DNA of 64,000 nt from contig JBBHKE010001776.1 of the NCBI GenBank assembly GCA_037447655.1, positions 1 through 64,000 of the forward strand. The letters run 5' to 3'. Source of the stretch: Zygnema cylindricum (taxonomy: Eukaryota > Streptophyta > Zygnematophyceae > Zygnematales > Zygnemataceae). A model generated the notes under the pieces. The model was not told the origin of the DNA. It saw only the letters and a program-made list of their open reading frames with translations, and searched no databases. The position numbers were made by a program, and so were the translations under genes. This document shows, piece by piece, positions 19,934 to 31,387 of this stretch. Each line of letters begins with the position of its first letter. Position 1 is the stretch's first letter.

Positions 19934-21038
19934 AATTCTACACTGATATTTAATGCTTTCAACACTGCTTGTAAAAAGCCCTTTTTGCAAGTAATAAAAC
20001 AACATAAACACTTCTATCATGCAATGTTACAATTTCTTTTTACACAAAACTATAACCCCTATTGTTTTCCTCCCTCTGTTCAACAATTTTTGTTAATTTC
20101 CCTACAACTCTTTTTCATGTCAATATGTTTTACACTAAGGTGCATTACTTCGTTGTTGTAAAAATAAGAAGCCATGGCCCAATGTACTTGTTCTTTATGG
20201 GCCCTATAAAAAACATCTACTGACAATACTCGAATTACTATAGTGTCTTCCCAAGGTATGTCCACGTTCGGCCCATTATCTCCCAAATTCGTCCCTTCAA
20301 TTCTTTGGATGTAGTTAGGAAAATCCTCATTTTTTTATGAAACATGGCTTTTTGCTTGGCCCACCATTTCTGTAAATGAAATCACATCACCGAAAACAAC
20401 TCCATATCATTTGAAAAAATATGGAAACAAAATAAGGATATACAATCATGAAACATTCGTGCGATAAAAATTTGTTCAAAATTGCTCAATATCCACCAAA
20501 AACATTTAAAACAAGAATACATGTTTGCCTAGCACCTTTCACTGTCGCATGCGTCGCGAGTACTATAAGAAGGTTTCCGTCCTTACTGTCTTTTTTTGAT
20601 TAGAAAGTGCCTCTCGTCTAGTTTCTTTGATGTCCGGAGTAAAAGAGGCTGGCTCCACTATACCCCTCTAAGTGCCCCTACTTGGTCCAGCATCGACTTC
20701 TTATTCCCTACCCCCCCTTGAGTGCCCCTACTTGGTCCCGCATCGACTTCTTCTTCCCTAACCCCCCTTGAGTGCCCCTACTTGGTCCCGCATCGACTTT
20801 TTCTTGTGCCCCTACTTGGTCCCGCATCGTCTTCCCTTCTTTCCCCCTCAAATCCAGGCACAACATTTTGTTGTCTTTTTCTCCTCTTAGGTTGTAAATT
20901 ACGAACGTTTTCACTATTTGCATTGGTTCCTTTGTAAAGTAGGTTACAAACTCGTTTTTTTTCGGACCCTACTTGTGAGGGCAGTACTTGCATGGTCCTC
21001 CATAAAACACAATGAATAACAACTCTAATAAAAAACAC
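19736..21038 (-). pseudogene. Unrecognised minus-strand ORF relics
   Basis: Three minus-strand frames follow one another. 21038-20778 has a nuclear-localisation-like PKRRKRQQ and a DDAGPSRGT motif that is repeated downstream by the 50-bp repeat. 20286-20080 and 20020-19736 have no recognised motif. Stops and frame changes separate them. The last overlaps the plus-strand ORF at 19439-19933, so at most one of the two is real there. Confidence 0.25.
20671..20838. repeat. Tandem repeat, 50-bp unit
   Basis: Two full 50-bp units (beginning AGTGCCCCTACTTGGTCC) and two shortened ones of about 36 and 31 bp. On the minus strand each carries a DAGPSRGT-like coding segment, but in changing frames because 50 is not a multiple of three. 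Confidence 0.75.
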
Positions 21039-21039
21039 A

Positions 21040-21864
21040 AAATCCTTACACTCAATACCAACAAATAGATAGGGGCAAAAAACCGTCGGGAGAGGGAAAA
21101 AAACGGGTCAACACTAACGATGAAAACAAGGGAAAAAGGCAGTAGAGGGCGAAAAAAGGAAGAAATGGGTTGCGCGTGTGAAGGAAAGGCTAGAAGCACG
21201 AATGATTAAACGGTTCTTTTTTTTTGAAAGGCGATAATTGGGAAATGAAAAAACGTTCGAAGTTTCGGTAAAAGCGTTTCCGTTGCAACGGTCGCACGGT
21301 CGCTAATTTTACATCTAAACGGGCACTTCAAATGTTTTGCGTTTCGTCGGGCCGTCAGTTTTGGTGGGAAAACGTCCGCGCGGCGCGGCGCGTCGTAAAA
21401 CGAAAGGGATGGGGGGCGACGTGGCCGCGTGCCGTGGATAGTCTCACACGACCACACTGCCTCCGGAGGCCGAAAATCGCAAGGTTCAGGTTCAGTACAG
21501 TACTTTTCTTGTCTTCAAGCTAACATGGAAGGACCGAAATCAAAAATTCCATAACTCACATTTGGATAAAAAAAAACGTTGGTAACATGGAAGGGATTCC
21601 TAACCTTACTGTGTTTTTCTGAAAGTGCCGCCCTGCAACTTTTTTCCAGCTGATTTCTACCGAACGGTCAGCAAAAGTGTGCGTGCAAACTAAACGACGT
21701 ACAAGATTGGCCGGCCGACAGCTCTATAGCGGTACAATCCTTCAAATTTGTACAGCAATCCAGATTTGGTGTGGCAGCAGCAAAAGTGACCGAATCTACG
21801 AATTGTCCGCAGCCAATCTATTTCCAGATTGCGGCATGCCACGGCCAAAAGTGGCAGATCATAT
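21040..21864. other. Non-coding stretch
   Basis: GC content rises at 21240-21480 (several GCGCGGCGCG-like motifs), but both strands give only short overlapping frames without motifs. I see no gene that can be supported. Confidence 0.4.
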
Positions 21865-22170
21865 CATAGTTCAAAAGTAGGCGTTTTTATGGTAAGCCTT
21901 TGGTCGGCGCCTTTATCGTAAGTTGTGTTATGGGCTTTTCATGTGATCTTCTTAGATCTTCACCTTGATCAGCGACCGTCCGATCGTCCGAATCTGACGG
22001 TGTAAATAAAACATTTTGGTCTGAATGTTTTAATTGGTCCAATTTCTGTTCCGAATATTTTAATTGGTCCGAATAGGTCCGAATACAATATGGGTCTTAA
22101 GGTCATATTGTATGTTTTTCATACAACAGGCATATTGTATGGGCCTACTTTCACCTACTTTTGAACTATG
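21865..22170. mobile_element. hAT-like MITE, CATAGTTC family, copy 1
   Basis: A 306-bp element with termini CATAGTTCAAAAGTAGG and CCTACTTTTGAACTATG. Identical 8-mers GATCATAT flank it at 21857-21864 and 22171-22178. The interior shares blocks with the copy at 46475 (for example GGCGCCTTTATCGTAAG and CAATATGGGTCTTAAGG). It is non-coding. Confidence 0.88.
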
Positions 22171-22178
22171 GATCATAT

Positions 22179-22769
22179 AGTGCTACCGCACGTGTAATAA
22201 AAAAATGAAGAATGCATTGCAGCACCTTAACAGGACGGCCGATGTACGGACTATATCTTGCTGTCACCTCTTCCCGTGTTCTGCGCATTATCTAATCGAC
22301 GGCCCTTATCGTCCAGTTCGTACGAGAAGATCCCGCTTCATGTACCATGTTTGTCTGTTTATGTCTTAATCGTACAGCACTGTACCTTGGCAGGTCAAAA
22401 TTGGCCAACCGTCCATCGGGTTAACACGCGCAAACTTTTACAGTTAAAGGCAGCGTTTTAGCCGTCCGATGATTGTCTGAAATTCTGGAAGGTAACACTA
22501 GCCGTCCATTTTCCGCCGTTTCTGGACAGATTGCCAGCATGTTTCGTACGGAACAATAGGACTTTCCCACGGACGGTGACACTTGTCTGTTTGAAAATTC
22601 TTGTTCACAAGAACATCAACTTCCAATCTTTCTTGATCTTCTTTCCTTTTATTATTTCCTTTTTCTTTCTTTTTAGTATTCTTTTTTTTCTTTCTTTTTA
22701 TTATTATTTTTTTTTATTTTTCCTTTTTTTTCGGTCTTTTCTTGTTTTGAGGGAAGGTTTGCTGCAGCC
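22179..22769 (+). other. Upstream region of the secreted-protein gene
   Basis: No coding signal. From about 22615 the plus strand is T-rich, with many TTTCTTT motifs, up to the start codon at 22770; this is likely 5' leader or promoter. I cannot place a TATA box with confidence. Confidence 0.35.
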
Positions 22770-23094
22770 ATGGCGGTAAGTTTTTATTCATTTTTTCTTG
22801 AGTAAAAGAAACATCTACATTATAATAGATATTATTAGATAATAATAGGTATTAATAGATAATCATAGATAATAGCCGATAATAATGAATAACAATAAAT
22901 ATCATAAGGCCTTTTTCTTTAATGGCTGTCGTTTTTACGTTTTTTTCTATTTTTCTATTTTTTTTTTAGTTTGTGTAAATTGTATTTAGGGTTACGAAAT
23001 GTTTTTTGGACGAGGATCTAGTCTACTTTGACCGGTTTAGGGTTTCCGGGAAAAGTGGATGTGAATTAGGTTTTTGGAGCCTTGGTTTTTTAGT

Positions 23095-23166
<72 letters not shown>

Positions 23167-24927
23167 CCGCTCTCTTTCTCTCTCTCTGTCTCTCTCCCCC
23201 CCCCCCTCGTCAGTTTTTGGTTTCCCTAAATACGAAAAATGTTCTTCAGGAGGGGGGAAGGTGGGAAGGGGGGGGGGGGGGGGGGAGGGAGGGGAAAAGG
23301 GAGGGGGAAGGGAAGGGGGTGAGGGAGAGGGGCAGGAGTATGGGGAAGGGGCGGGTGAGGGAAGTGGGTTTGAGTTTTCATCAGTCTTCTTGGGAGGGGG
23401 GAGTGAGACACTAGAGAGAGAGAGAGGGAGGAGAGGGGAAGGAGAGAGTGGGGAACAATGAAACCCTAATAAGACTGTACTTAAAGAAGAAATGTTTCTT
23501 GAAATCAAATGTTAAATATTATCAAATATTATGTATTTGGTAACGGATAATATTTGAATGCAGATGATAGTTAAAAAGTCTTACGTTTATTAGGGTTTCA
23601 TTGCTCTCCTCTCTTCTCTCCCGTCTTCTCACTCCCCTCTGTTCTTTAACTCCTCTCACTCTCCTCCCTCTCTATCTCTCTCTCCCTTCCTCTCTCTCTG
23701 TCTCTCCTCTCTCTCTTTCTCCCATCTCCTCCTCACCCACTTCCCACTCCCTCTCCCTCTCCCTCCCTCTCCCCTTCTCAATCTCCTCTCATTTTCTGCA
23801 CCAATCTCTTTCCTTCTTCCCTAACCAATCCCTCCCCCTCTTCCCTCTTCCTTCTTCCCTCCACCATTCCACAGCTCCCAAAACCCTCGTCCTCCGCCGC
23901 CCTCTTCTCCCTCTTCCTCTCCCTCTCCCTCCTCCTCTCCCTCTCCCTCCCTTCCCACGCCACACGTGTGAGCAAAATCAAAATGCCCAGCGTAACTCCC
24001 TTCGAAGCTGCAAGCCTCGACCTCCCAACTTGCTGCCCGGACTCTCCCTCCCTTTATTGCGACTTTTTTTTCCAAAATTACGCCCATACGGTTCCCGAAT
24101 TCCACATTAAAGACGGTATTCTCGACGACCACGCGATCAGTCCAATCGATCTCCAGTCGTTGAATTGGAAAGGATCCTACGAACAGTTTTCGCCCGAGAT
24201 TTACGACTCGAAGACCGGGAATCCGGTGGAAGTGAGCAGTTCTTGGATGAATGGGACTCTCCTGCAGTGTCCTGAGCCTCTCTCGCCGTATATTAACGCG
24301 GGGAATCAGTTTTATGTCACGGGAGATAAAGGGACAGGTGGGTGGGAAGGTCCTTTCTTCTTGTTCTCTCTCTCTCTCTCTCGCTCTCTCTCCTGGTCTC
24401 TCTCCTGGTCTCCCTCTCTCGCTCTCTCTCTCTCTCTTGCCCTCTCTCCCTCGCTTTCCCTCTCGCTCTCTCTATCCGCCTGTCTCTCTCTCTCCGTCTC
24501 TCCCTCTCGCTCTCTCTCTTTCTCTCCCTCTCTCGCTCTTTCTCTCTCTGTCTCGCTCTCTCTCCCTCTCGTTTGTGTGATCTCCCTTCTATATGTGAAT
24601 ATCCCTTACCTTTTGTGTGAGGTTAAGTGATACATTTTTGTGTCTCTCTCCTTTCATTAATTCCTCAATCGAAAATAAATTAAGACCGCTTGCAAGGCTT
24701 CTTTTCTCTCTTCCTCTCTCCTCTCTCCCTCTCCCTCTCCCTCTCTCTCTTTTCCTCTCCCTCTCACTTTCTTTCTCCCTTTCACCCTCTCTTTTTTCTC
24801 TCTCCAATTTTTGGACATCCCCTCACCTCTGGCCTACAAACTTTTGACTCTCCCTTTCCCCCCCTCTTTCTCGGTTTTTTTTTCTCCCTCTCCCTCTCTC
24901 TCTCTCTCTCCCTCTCTCTCCCTCTCT

Positions 24928-24980
<53 letters not shown>

Positions 24981-25354
24981 CTCTCCCCCCTCTTTCTCGG
25001 TTTTTTTTTCTCCCTCTCTCTCTCTCTCTCTCCCTCTCTCTCCCTCTCTTTCCCTCTCTCCCTGTCTCTCTCTTCTCGCTCTCTCGCCCTTTCTTCCTCC
25101 CTCTCTCTCCCTGTCTCTTTCTCTTCTCTCCCTTCCTCCCTTCCCCCCCCCCAGGCATCGCCAAGCTCCACATGCGCAACTTCCAGCGCGCCACGCGTCA
25201 CCAGCACGGCCGCCGCTTCTACTATGGGAGGTGCATCCTGCTGCCGCTCACACGTGTCTCAGTCACAGGCACGGGCATTGAGCTGGACCACGAGGACGGC
25301 AACACCGAGTATCCGGAGAAGAGGCGATGTGTCGTGTTTAGGACCAGGCCCTAG
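22770..25354 (+). CDS. Small secreted protein, unrecognised family, three exons
   Basis: Proposed exons are 22770-22775 (ATG GCG, in the context CAGCCATGGCG, then GTAAGT), 23875-24337 and 25155-25354, with GT-AG introns and all junctions in phase; 222 residues. Residues 1-31 form a signal peptide: MALPKPSSS, a Leu/Ser core, then SHA before the likely cleavage. The mature part has six Cys (CC at 55-56, 64 and three later), one NGT glycosylation site and short motifs such as SLNWKGSYEQFSPE and HQHGRRFYYGRC. So it is probably secreted or cell-wall located. I do not recognise the family and assign no function. Both introns hold long C/T tracts. The mini first exon is inferred from phase and splice consensus; exons 2 and 3 are more certain. 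Confidence 0.65.
23097..23164 (+). repeat. (CT)n microsatellite in intron 1
   Basis: About 34 uninterrupted CT dinucleotides, followed by less regular CT and then a C run at about 23198-23207. A G run lies at about 23270-23285. Confidence 0.95.
23597..23960 (+). repeat. Pyrimidine tract spanning the intron 1/exon 2 junction
   Basis: CTCTCC/CTTCC-rich plus strand. The 3' splice site (CCATTCCACAG, ending 23874) lies inside it, and the signal-peptide codons (CTC TCC CTC type) at 23908-23955 continue the same composition, so the hydrophobic core of the signal peptide is written in this tract. Confidence 0.8.
24361..25152 (+). repeat. Pyrimidine tracts in intron 2
   Basis: Two CT-rich blocks (about 24361-24570 and 24700-25152), with near-perfect (CT)n at about 24890-24980, run right up to the CCCCCCCCCCAG 3' splice site at 25154. 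They likely serve as an extended polypyrimidine tract. A block with CCCCCCTCTTTCTCGG TTTTTTTTTC is present twice (about 24860 and 24985), a local duplication. Confidence 0.9.
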
Positions 25355-25378
25355 ACGGGGAGAGGGGAAGGGGGACGG

Positions 25379-25455
25379 CTATTGAGGTGGACCACGAGGA
25401 CTGGAATAGGGAGTATCCTGAGAGATGGCGGTGTATTGTTTTTAGGACCAGGCCG
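25379..25455 (+). repeat. Duplicate of the end of exon 3
   Basis: This segment repeats exon 3 sequence 25276-25352 (GAGCTGGACCACGAGG through TTTAGGACCAGGCC) with about 15-20% changes, directly after the stop codon. It is a tandem duplication of the last coding 75 bp, now outside the reading frame's end. Confidence 0.8.
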
Positions 25456-26444
25456 GAGACTACGAGGAGAATGGGGAAGGAAGGAAGGACGAGGATGGGG
25501 AGGAAGAGGAAGAGGAAGAGGAGGAGAGGAGGAGAAGAGTAGGAGGAAGAGGAATGTATGTTGTGCTCTTTTGTGTCTCTCTCTCTCTCTCTCTCTTTTT
25601 TAATGTGCCTCATCATTTTCTCCAGGTCATTGCAAGAAGTGGTTTTTATCAGATTGGAGATGTCAATTTATAAAGATGAAAGGTAGGGAGGTTTTGGAGG
25701 TATTTAGTGTGGAGGGTGTGTATATACCCACTAGAGAGAGAGAGAGTCAGGCAGTTGGGGGAGGGAGAGCTGGCTTGAATTTATTTGGAGACTGAGGAGG
25801 TTTTTCTTTAATTTTTAGGGTTTTTTTTGATATTTTTAGGCTTTTTTTCTTTTATTTTTAGTTTTTTTTTCTTTTATTTTTAGTTTTAGGGTTTCTGAAG
25901 ACCAGTTTGTTTTGTTGTTTCGGCAGCAGCCAAAAGAAAAAAACCAAAATAGAGAAAAAAAAGAGGCCGTAGATTAAGTTAGGGCATCGGTAAAAATAGT
26001 TGCCTTAATAAGACAAAAATGGCTCGGAAATGATTCGTGGTTGTCATTCAACAATTTAATGATGCCGAGAGAGGAGCTGGAGAGAGAGAGGAAGAGAGAG
26101 AGTGTGGGGAGAGAGGGAGAGAGGGGGAAGAAAGGAGAGAGGGAAAGAGGGAGGGGGTAGGGGAGAGAGAGGACAGGAAATAGAGAAGTAGAGGGACAGA
26201 AGAGAGGGGGGTCTCGAGCTATGCCAGGATGACTCAGGCATTTAATAAGGAAATCGAAACTGTAAAGGAAAACTTGTTTTTTTATTTTTTTTTTTATTTT
26301 TATATTTTTTGTATTTTTTGCCTCTCGATTTTTATTTTTTATTTTTTTTGGAATTTTATACATTTTCTCGAAGTTGTCTGAAAGTGGGAACAAAAAAAAA
26401 ATAAAAAATCAGAAACATCTAAATGCTTTTTACTCCATATACTA
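25456..26444. other. Gene-free stretch with purine tract
   Basis: GA-rich around 25440-25555, (CT)n at about 25577-25597, T-rich at 25800-25900 and a GA tract at about 26065-26215. Open frames here are composition effects. The 3' end of the secreted-protein transcript may lie in the first few hundred bases. Confidence 0.5.
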
Positions 26445-26937
26445 CACCCGCGAATCGTAATTAGAGTAATGAAAAAATTAGAGTAAAAAAACTAAAAGAA
26501 AAAAATAGAGTAATAAACGCTAATTTATGTGATAGAGCTGTTTCAACTATGAAGTTTACTCTAATTTATTTTAGTACTCTAATTTGGCACCTAATATCCT
26601 CTACTGTAAATAAGGTATTCGTACAGAATTTGGCAAGTTTATCGTCACTATGACGTTTGCACTACGTGGTTTGTTAAAACGCAGTTACATGATAACGGCC
26701 TGTATTAAATCATTATTTGTACATTTTTACTTAATAAAGTACAATTTTGCACGGTCAGAAGTCGTCCACACTCCACACTATTTAAAATGAACCTATATTA
26801 GAATTAAAAACGCTAATTAAACTTTACCTTAAATAGAATAATGAAAAAATTAGAATCATTTACTATATTTCATGTGATAGAGTCGAAATTTCGAGCGACC
26901 GAAGTAGACTAATTTACTCTAATTGCGATTCGCGGTG
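26445..26937. mobile_element. Mariner-like MITE, CACCG family, copy 2
   Basis: A 493-bp element with ends CACCCGCGAATCGTAATTAG and (inverted) CTAATTGCGATTCGCGGTG, and TA on both sides (26443-26444, 26938-26939). Subterminal TAGAGTAAT-like motifs repeat inside both ends. It has no coding capacity. Confidence 0.8.
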
Positions 26938-26939
26938 TA

Positions 26940-27939
26940 ATGAACTAAAAAGGTTAAATTTTAGTGAAAAACTAGGTTTATGGTATTTCTGTTTTTTTAT
27001 GTACTTTTCTGTAGCATTCTCTACTCTTCTGTACTTTTTTCCTATGATACTGTACATTGTAGAACAGTTCGATCCACTTAACAGTCAATATATGTTGTGT
27101 ACTTTTCTGTACTGCATAGTACTATGATATTTCCGTATATTATATTTCTGATAGTATTTTATATATGTATCATTTTGTATATATCATACATATATATCAT
27201 GATGCATATATCATTGGGATTTCTTAAGGTATGAGAATTGTAAGTCAAAAGGATTTTATAATTATGTGATTATTAACTATTACATGTTTTGGATATCTTG
27301 TATGGTGTATGCATGGAGGATCAAAAGCATATAATTTATGTATTCATTTATTTATTTATTTTTTTAGTATTCACTTGATAATATAATTTTTTTTTTTTAT
27401 CGAGTTATTGACTTACGATGGGAAAAAAAATACTGAAAGGATTTTGTATATAGATCCGAGAAAGAAAAAAAATGAAACTCATTTTTGAAAAGAAAATGTG
27501 ACATGAAAATAAGGTAATAACAAAAAAAAAGCGTAAAGGCTCTTGGTATAAAGAAAAATGCACGTGTCCTTGGTATATTTAATTTGTGTTTTGGATACAT
27601 TTGGTATTTAAATTTTTGAAGTATAATAACCCTGTAAGTGATAATTGTGAATCGTACTTGAATATAAGAAGTTTCATTACATATACAACATGAAAATCAA
27701 AGAGGTTAAATTAAGAGAGGGAAGTCACAAATTCAAAGGACCTTAAATTGTTGGGAAAGAAGCATATGGCAAAGAAAAAAAAAGGAGAATAATAACAATG
27801 ATAACGTTTCACAAGTAGAATCCTTTTGACATACAACGCGATTTATTTGACCCAAATAAAAGGGGTTTACTACAATGAGAGCTGTAAGGGAAAAAAACTT
27901 AACCCATCGACTCCTGTGACTTATGCCCCACCACTGATG
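26940..27939. other. AT-rich non-coding stretch
   Basis: Contains TATATATCAT-like runs around 27160-27215 and A or T runs. I see no gene. Confidence 0.5.
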
Positions 27940-28312
27940 TCTCCCTCCCCAGTCATCCCTCATTCTCCCTTTCCCTCTCTCTCCTCTCTCTTTCCCTCTC
28001 CTCCATCTCCTCCCCTCTCCATCTCCTTCTCCCTCTTACCTTTTTGTCTCCTCCCTTCCCTCTCTCTCCCTCTCTTACCTTTTCGTCTCCTCTCTCCCTC
28101 TAGCCCTCCCTCTCTCTCCCTCTCCCTCCTACCTTTCCGTCTCCTCTCTCCCTCTCCCTCTCCCCCCTTTACCCTATTTCTCCACGTCCAAACTCCACCA
28201 AATGCGAGAGAGGATCAGCAAAACTCGGGAGGTAGGAATGAAGGGCGGAATATTCCCTTTCAGGAGAGAGGGAGAAGGAGAGGGAGAGGGAGAGGGAGAG
28301 GGAGGCGAGCTC
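27940..28312. repeat. Pyrimidine tract followed by a purine tract
   Basis: CTCTCCCTC-rich at 27940-28185, then 70 bp of mixed sequence, then (GAGAGG)n at about 28262-28308. The two tracts are complementary in type, so single strands could fold back. The open frame that ends in an Arg/Gly run is a composition effect, though an RGG-rich exon cannot be excluded. Confidence 0.7.
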
Positions 28313-28439
28313 AGTTTTAGAAGACAGAACTCAAACGCACTTTCTCACAGAGTTCTCTCAGGCTATAGTTTCCTATAATCCTAAGTCAACACCTCTTCCC
28401 CTCCCCCCTCTTCTTCCCCCCCTCCCTCCCTCCTCTCCG

Positions 28440-28800
28440 TCCCCTCCCTACAAAAACAAAAAATACAAAACCGAAAACGAAAATTTCAAAATTGGAAACA
28501 CATGCAAAACTAAAACAAAATTAAAAGAAAAGAAAAGAAAAAAACAAAATCGAAAACAAAAACAAAGACAAACAAAAACGGAAAACGGAAAAATAAAGAA
28601 AATCAAAGAAACTGTCAACAAATAAACAAAAGTTGAAAAGTAACAAACAAAAAAGTACAGCAAGTACATTTATGTCCAGACAAAAAACAAAAAAAAAAGT
28701 AGAATCAAATCAATAAATCTAAATTTGAAAAGAGTAAATGAATCGACAGTACAAAATTTGAAAAAAAAGAAAAAAAAAAGGGTTTAATAAAAAAATATCA
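28440..28800. repeat. A-rich low-complexity stretch
   Basis: Degenerate (AAAAC)n/(AAAAG)n on the plus strand. No gene. Confidence 0.75.
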
Positions 28801-28949
28801 TCATTACTTCTCGTTTTTTTATGTACATGAGTGAAAAAAAAAAAATTTTCTCCTGAATTTCTTTGACAAATAATGTCAAACCAAAAAAATTAGAAATACA
28901 AAATGTACAAAAACAAATGAAACTTCCTACCGCTTTTTAGAATCGTGAA

Positions 28950-29790
28950 AAAGGAGGAAAAAGAGAGAGAGAGGAGAGAGGAGAGAGGAGAGAGGAGAGA
29001 GGAGAGAGGAGAGAGAGGAGAGAGAGGAGAGAGAGGAGAGAGAGGAGAGGGAGGAGAGGGAGGAGAGGGAGGAGAGGGAGAGAGAGAGAGAGAGAGGGGG
29101 AGAGGGGGAGGGAGAGGGAGAGGGAGAGAGGTAAAGGGNNNNNNNNNNGAGAGAGGGGAGGGGAAAGAGAGGGGAGGGAGAGGGGGGGGAGAGGGGAGGG
29201 AGGGTGAGAGGAGGTAAGACATGAAGGGGAGTGGGAGGAGAGGGGAGAGGGAGAGGAAGTAAGAGGTGGTAAGGTAAGGAAGGGAAAGGGAGAGGAGATA
29301 AGACATTAAAGGAGAAAGAAAGGAGGAAAAGGGGAAAAGGGAAAGGAAGCGAGAGTGGGAAGGGGAGGTGGAAAGGGAGAGTGAGGGAGAGAAGCATGGG
29401 AAATTTGAGGTGGAGGAAGGTGAGAGGGAGGGTTAGACGAAGAGGGAGGAGGGAGATGAGGGGGAGGAGGAAGGTAAACAGTGAGGAAAAGGGCGGGCAA
29501 GAGAGAGAGAAAGGGAGGAAACGAGGAAAGCGGGGGGAGAGGGGAAGAGAGTGGGAGAGAGAGGACGAGACAGAGGGGAGTGGAGGGAGATTTCAAGAAG
29601 AATTTGAGAGGGAAAGAGAGATAAAGAGAACAGGAAGGAGAAGGAGAAGAGGTAAGGAAGAGTCTAAGATCAGAGAGAAGGGGAAGGAAATGGGGAACGA
29701 GAAGAGAGCGAGGGAGAGGGACAGAGAATGCGAGAAAGAGCGAGAACGAGAGGCAATGTGAGAGAGGGAGAGAGATAGAGAGTTTTTTTA
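28950..29790 (+). repeat. Purine (GA) tract with assembly gap
   Basis: GAGAGGAGAGAGGA-type repeats, interrupted by ten N. The open frames on either strand, some containing X across the gap, are not genes. Confidence 0.9.
29139..29148. other. Assembly gap (10 N)
   Basis: Ten N inside the purine tract; the true length here is unknown, and the repeat probably collapsed in assembly. Confidence 0.99.
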
Positions 29791-30430
29791 TACAATCTTG
29801 AATGTTCATTTTTTTTTTTACCCAAAAGTTTCCAGAAAATATAAAAATCTCAATCCTTGATTCCCTACGTTACCTTAAAGACATTAGAACCCAAAATATT
29901 AAAAACGTTTAAACTTCAAAACCCTAAAAAATTTAAAACCTCAAAAATAAACTCCAAATAATATACATTGGAAATAATAATAATAATAATAATAATTAAT
30001 AAATCCTAATAACCTCACAAACCCCTAAAAACCCAAGAAAAGAAATGAGGATCAGGAGGGGAAAGGGAAGAGAGGGGTGCTAGGAAAGGGGGAGACGAGA
30101 GATATCGGAGGGAGAGAGAGAGGATGGGGAGGGAGAAACAGATGAGGGAGAGTGGGAGGAGAGAGGGAGCGATGAGCAGGATAGGAGAGAGAGAATGGGA
30201 CAAAGAGTGAGAGCGAGAGGGATAGGAAGGAGAGAGAGAGAGGATGGGAGAGAGGGAGGGAGAGAGGGTGACAAATGATCCTGGACGACAAAGTGAGGTT
30301 CAAGGAGAGACAGGGGAGGGAGGGTGAGCGAGAGAGAAAGAGAGAGATGGAGGGAAAGGGAGAGAGAGAGAAAGAAAGAGAGAGAGAGAGGAGAGAGAGA
30401 GGAGAGAAAGAGAGAGAGAGATGTCCGTTC
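29791..30430. repeat. AT-rich spacer then purine tract
   Basis: 29791-30040 is AT-rich with an (AAT)n run near 29975; 30050-30430 is GA-rich with long stop-free frames that I do not call. No gene. Confidence 0.7.
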
Positions 30431-30751
30431 TATTACCATTCTTTTCTTGTGAATACAGTTTTACAAATTTTAAATGTAAGCATCTTCTTAACCTCCTTGA
30501 TAAGAATAAAAATGATTAAATAAATAATGTATATTAAATATTTATAATCTCTCAAAAAAAAAAAAAAGAGTGTGGGAAGAAAAATAGAGAAAAAAAAAAA
30601 AAAACAGAAGGAAAGAAAATAAAAAATTAAGCTTTAACCTATCATGGAATATTTGCTTTTATTTTTTTGTTTTGTTTTAAATTATAAATTTGTTTTATTG
30701 TTAGATTAAAAAAACCCTAAAAACTACAAAAATAAGTAAAGAAATAAATAC

Positions 30752-31387
30752 CTCAAGTGCTTCTTTAATTTGTTCCCCATTTTCTGCTGTTCCCAAAATC
30801 TCCGAATTTTCCGAATTTTCCGAACTTTTCAAAATTTCTGAACTTTTCAAATTTTCTGAATTTTCCGAATTTCCCGAACTTTCCGTTTTTTCTAAATTTT
30901 CCGAATTTTCGGTCGAATTAAATATTCGGAAGTGAAACATTTTTGCCGTTTTCCTTCCTCTAAACCCTTCCCTAACACTCTCCCTCCTCTCACCCCCTAA
31001 TCTCAAACTAAAGCCATTTTCAAAACCCAAACCCCTTTTAGTTGAAAAAATATTCGTACTAAATCTATTTCCCAAGCATTTGTTATTTTTTACGATAAAA
31101 AAAGTAGGAAAAGAATTAGAAAACACATTTTTTTGACCTAAATTTGACCCATTTTTTACTACATTTGGACTAAAACTAGGGAAGGGAGAGGAAGGGAGGG
31201 AGAGAGCGGAGGAGACGGAGGAAGAGAAGGAGAGGGAGGGAGGGGAGGAGGGAGCGGGAATGAATTGGAGGAGAGAAGAGTTCACACGTGTGGAAGAAAG
31301 AGGAAGAGGGGGAGAGAGGAGAGAGGTTTGAGAAGAGAGGCAGGAGGTAGGGGAATTGAGGAGGAGGGGGGGAGAGAGGGAAGCCAT
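30752..31387 (-). CDS. Candidate first exon, plastid-targeted protein
   Basis: An ATG at 31387 in a good context (TGAATGGCT) opens 212 codons that end in phase 0 at a possible donor (CTTGAG/GTATTT at 30752/30751). The start MASLSPPLLLN and a long Ser/Leu-rich, acid-free N-terminus look like a chloroplast transit peptide. The later part is charged, with degenerate SENSEN/KSSE repeats, and ends AENGEQIKEALE. The C/T-rich leader upstream (31400-31680 on the minus strand) resembles leaders of other genes here. No later exon was identified and no family is recognised. It could be chance, given the surrounding low-complexity sequence. Confidence 0.4.

Noticed and set aside
23006-23508. Open frames on both strands across the (CT)n and G-rich tract
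   Set aside because: Composition effect within intron 1 of the secreted-protein gene.
24251-25385. Leu/Ser-rich frames in intron 2 of the secreted-protein gene and their antisense partners
   Set aside because: They are (CT)n translated; the exon 3 frame is supported instead by splice phase and continuity with exon 2.
28890-29809. Frames across the N gap in the GA tract
   Set aside because: Low complexity and interrupted by unknown sequence.
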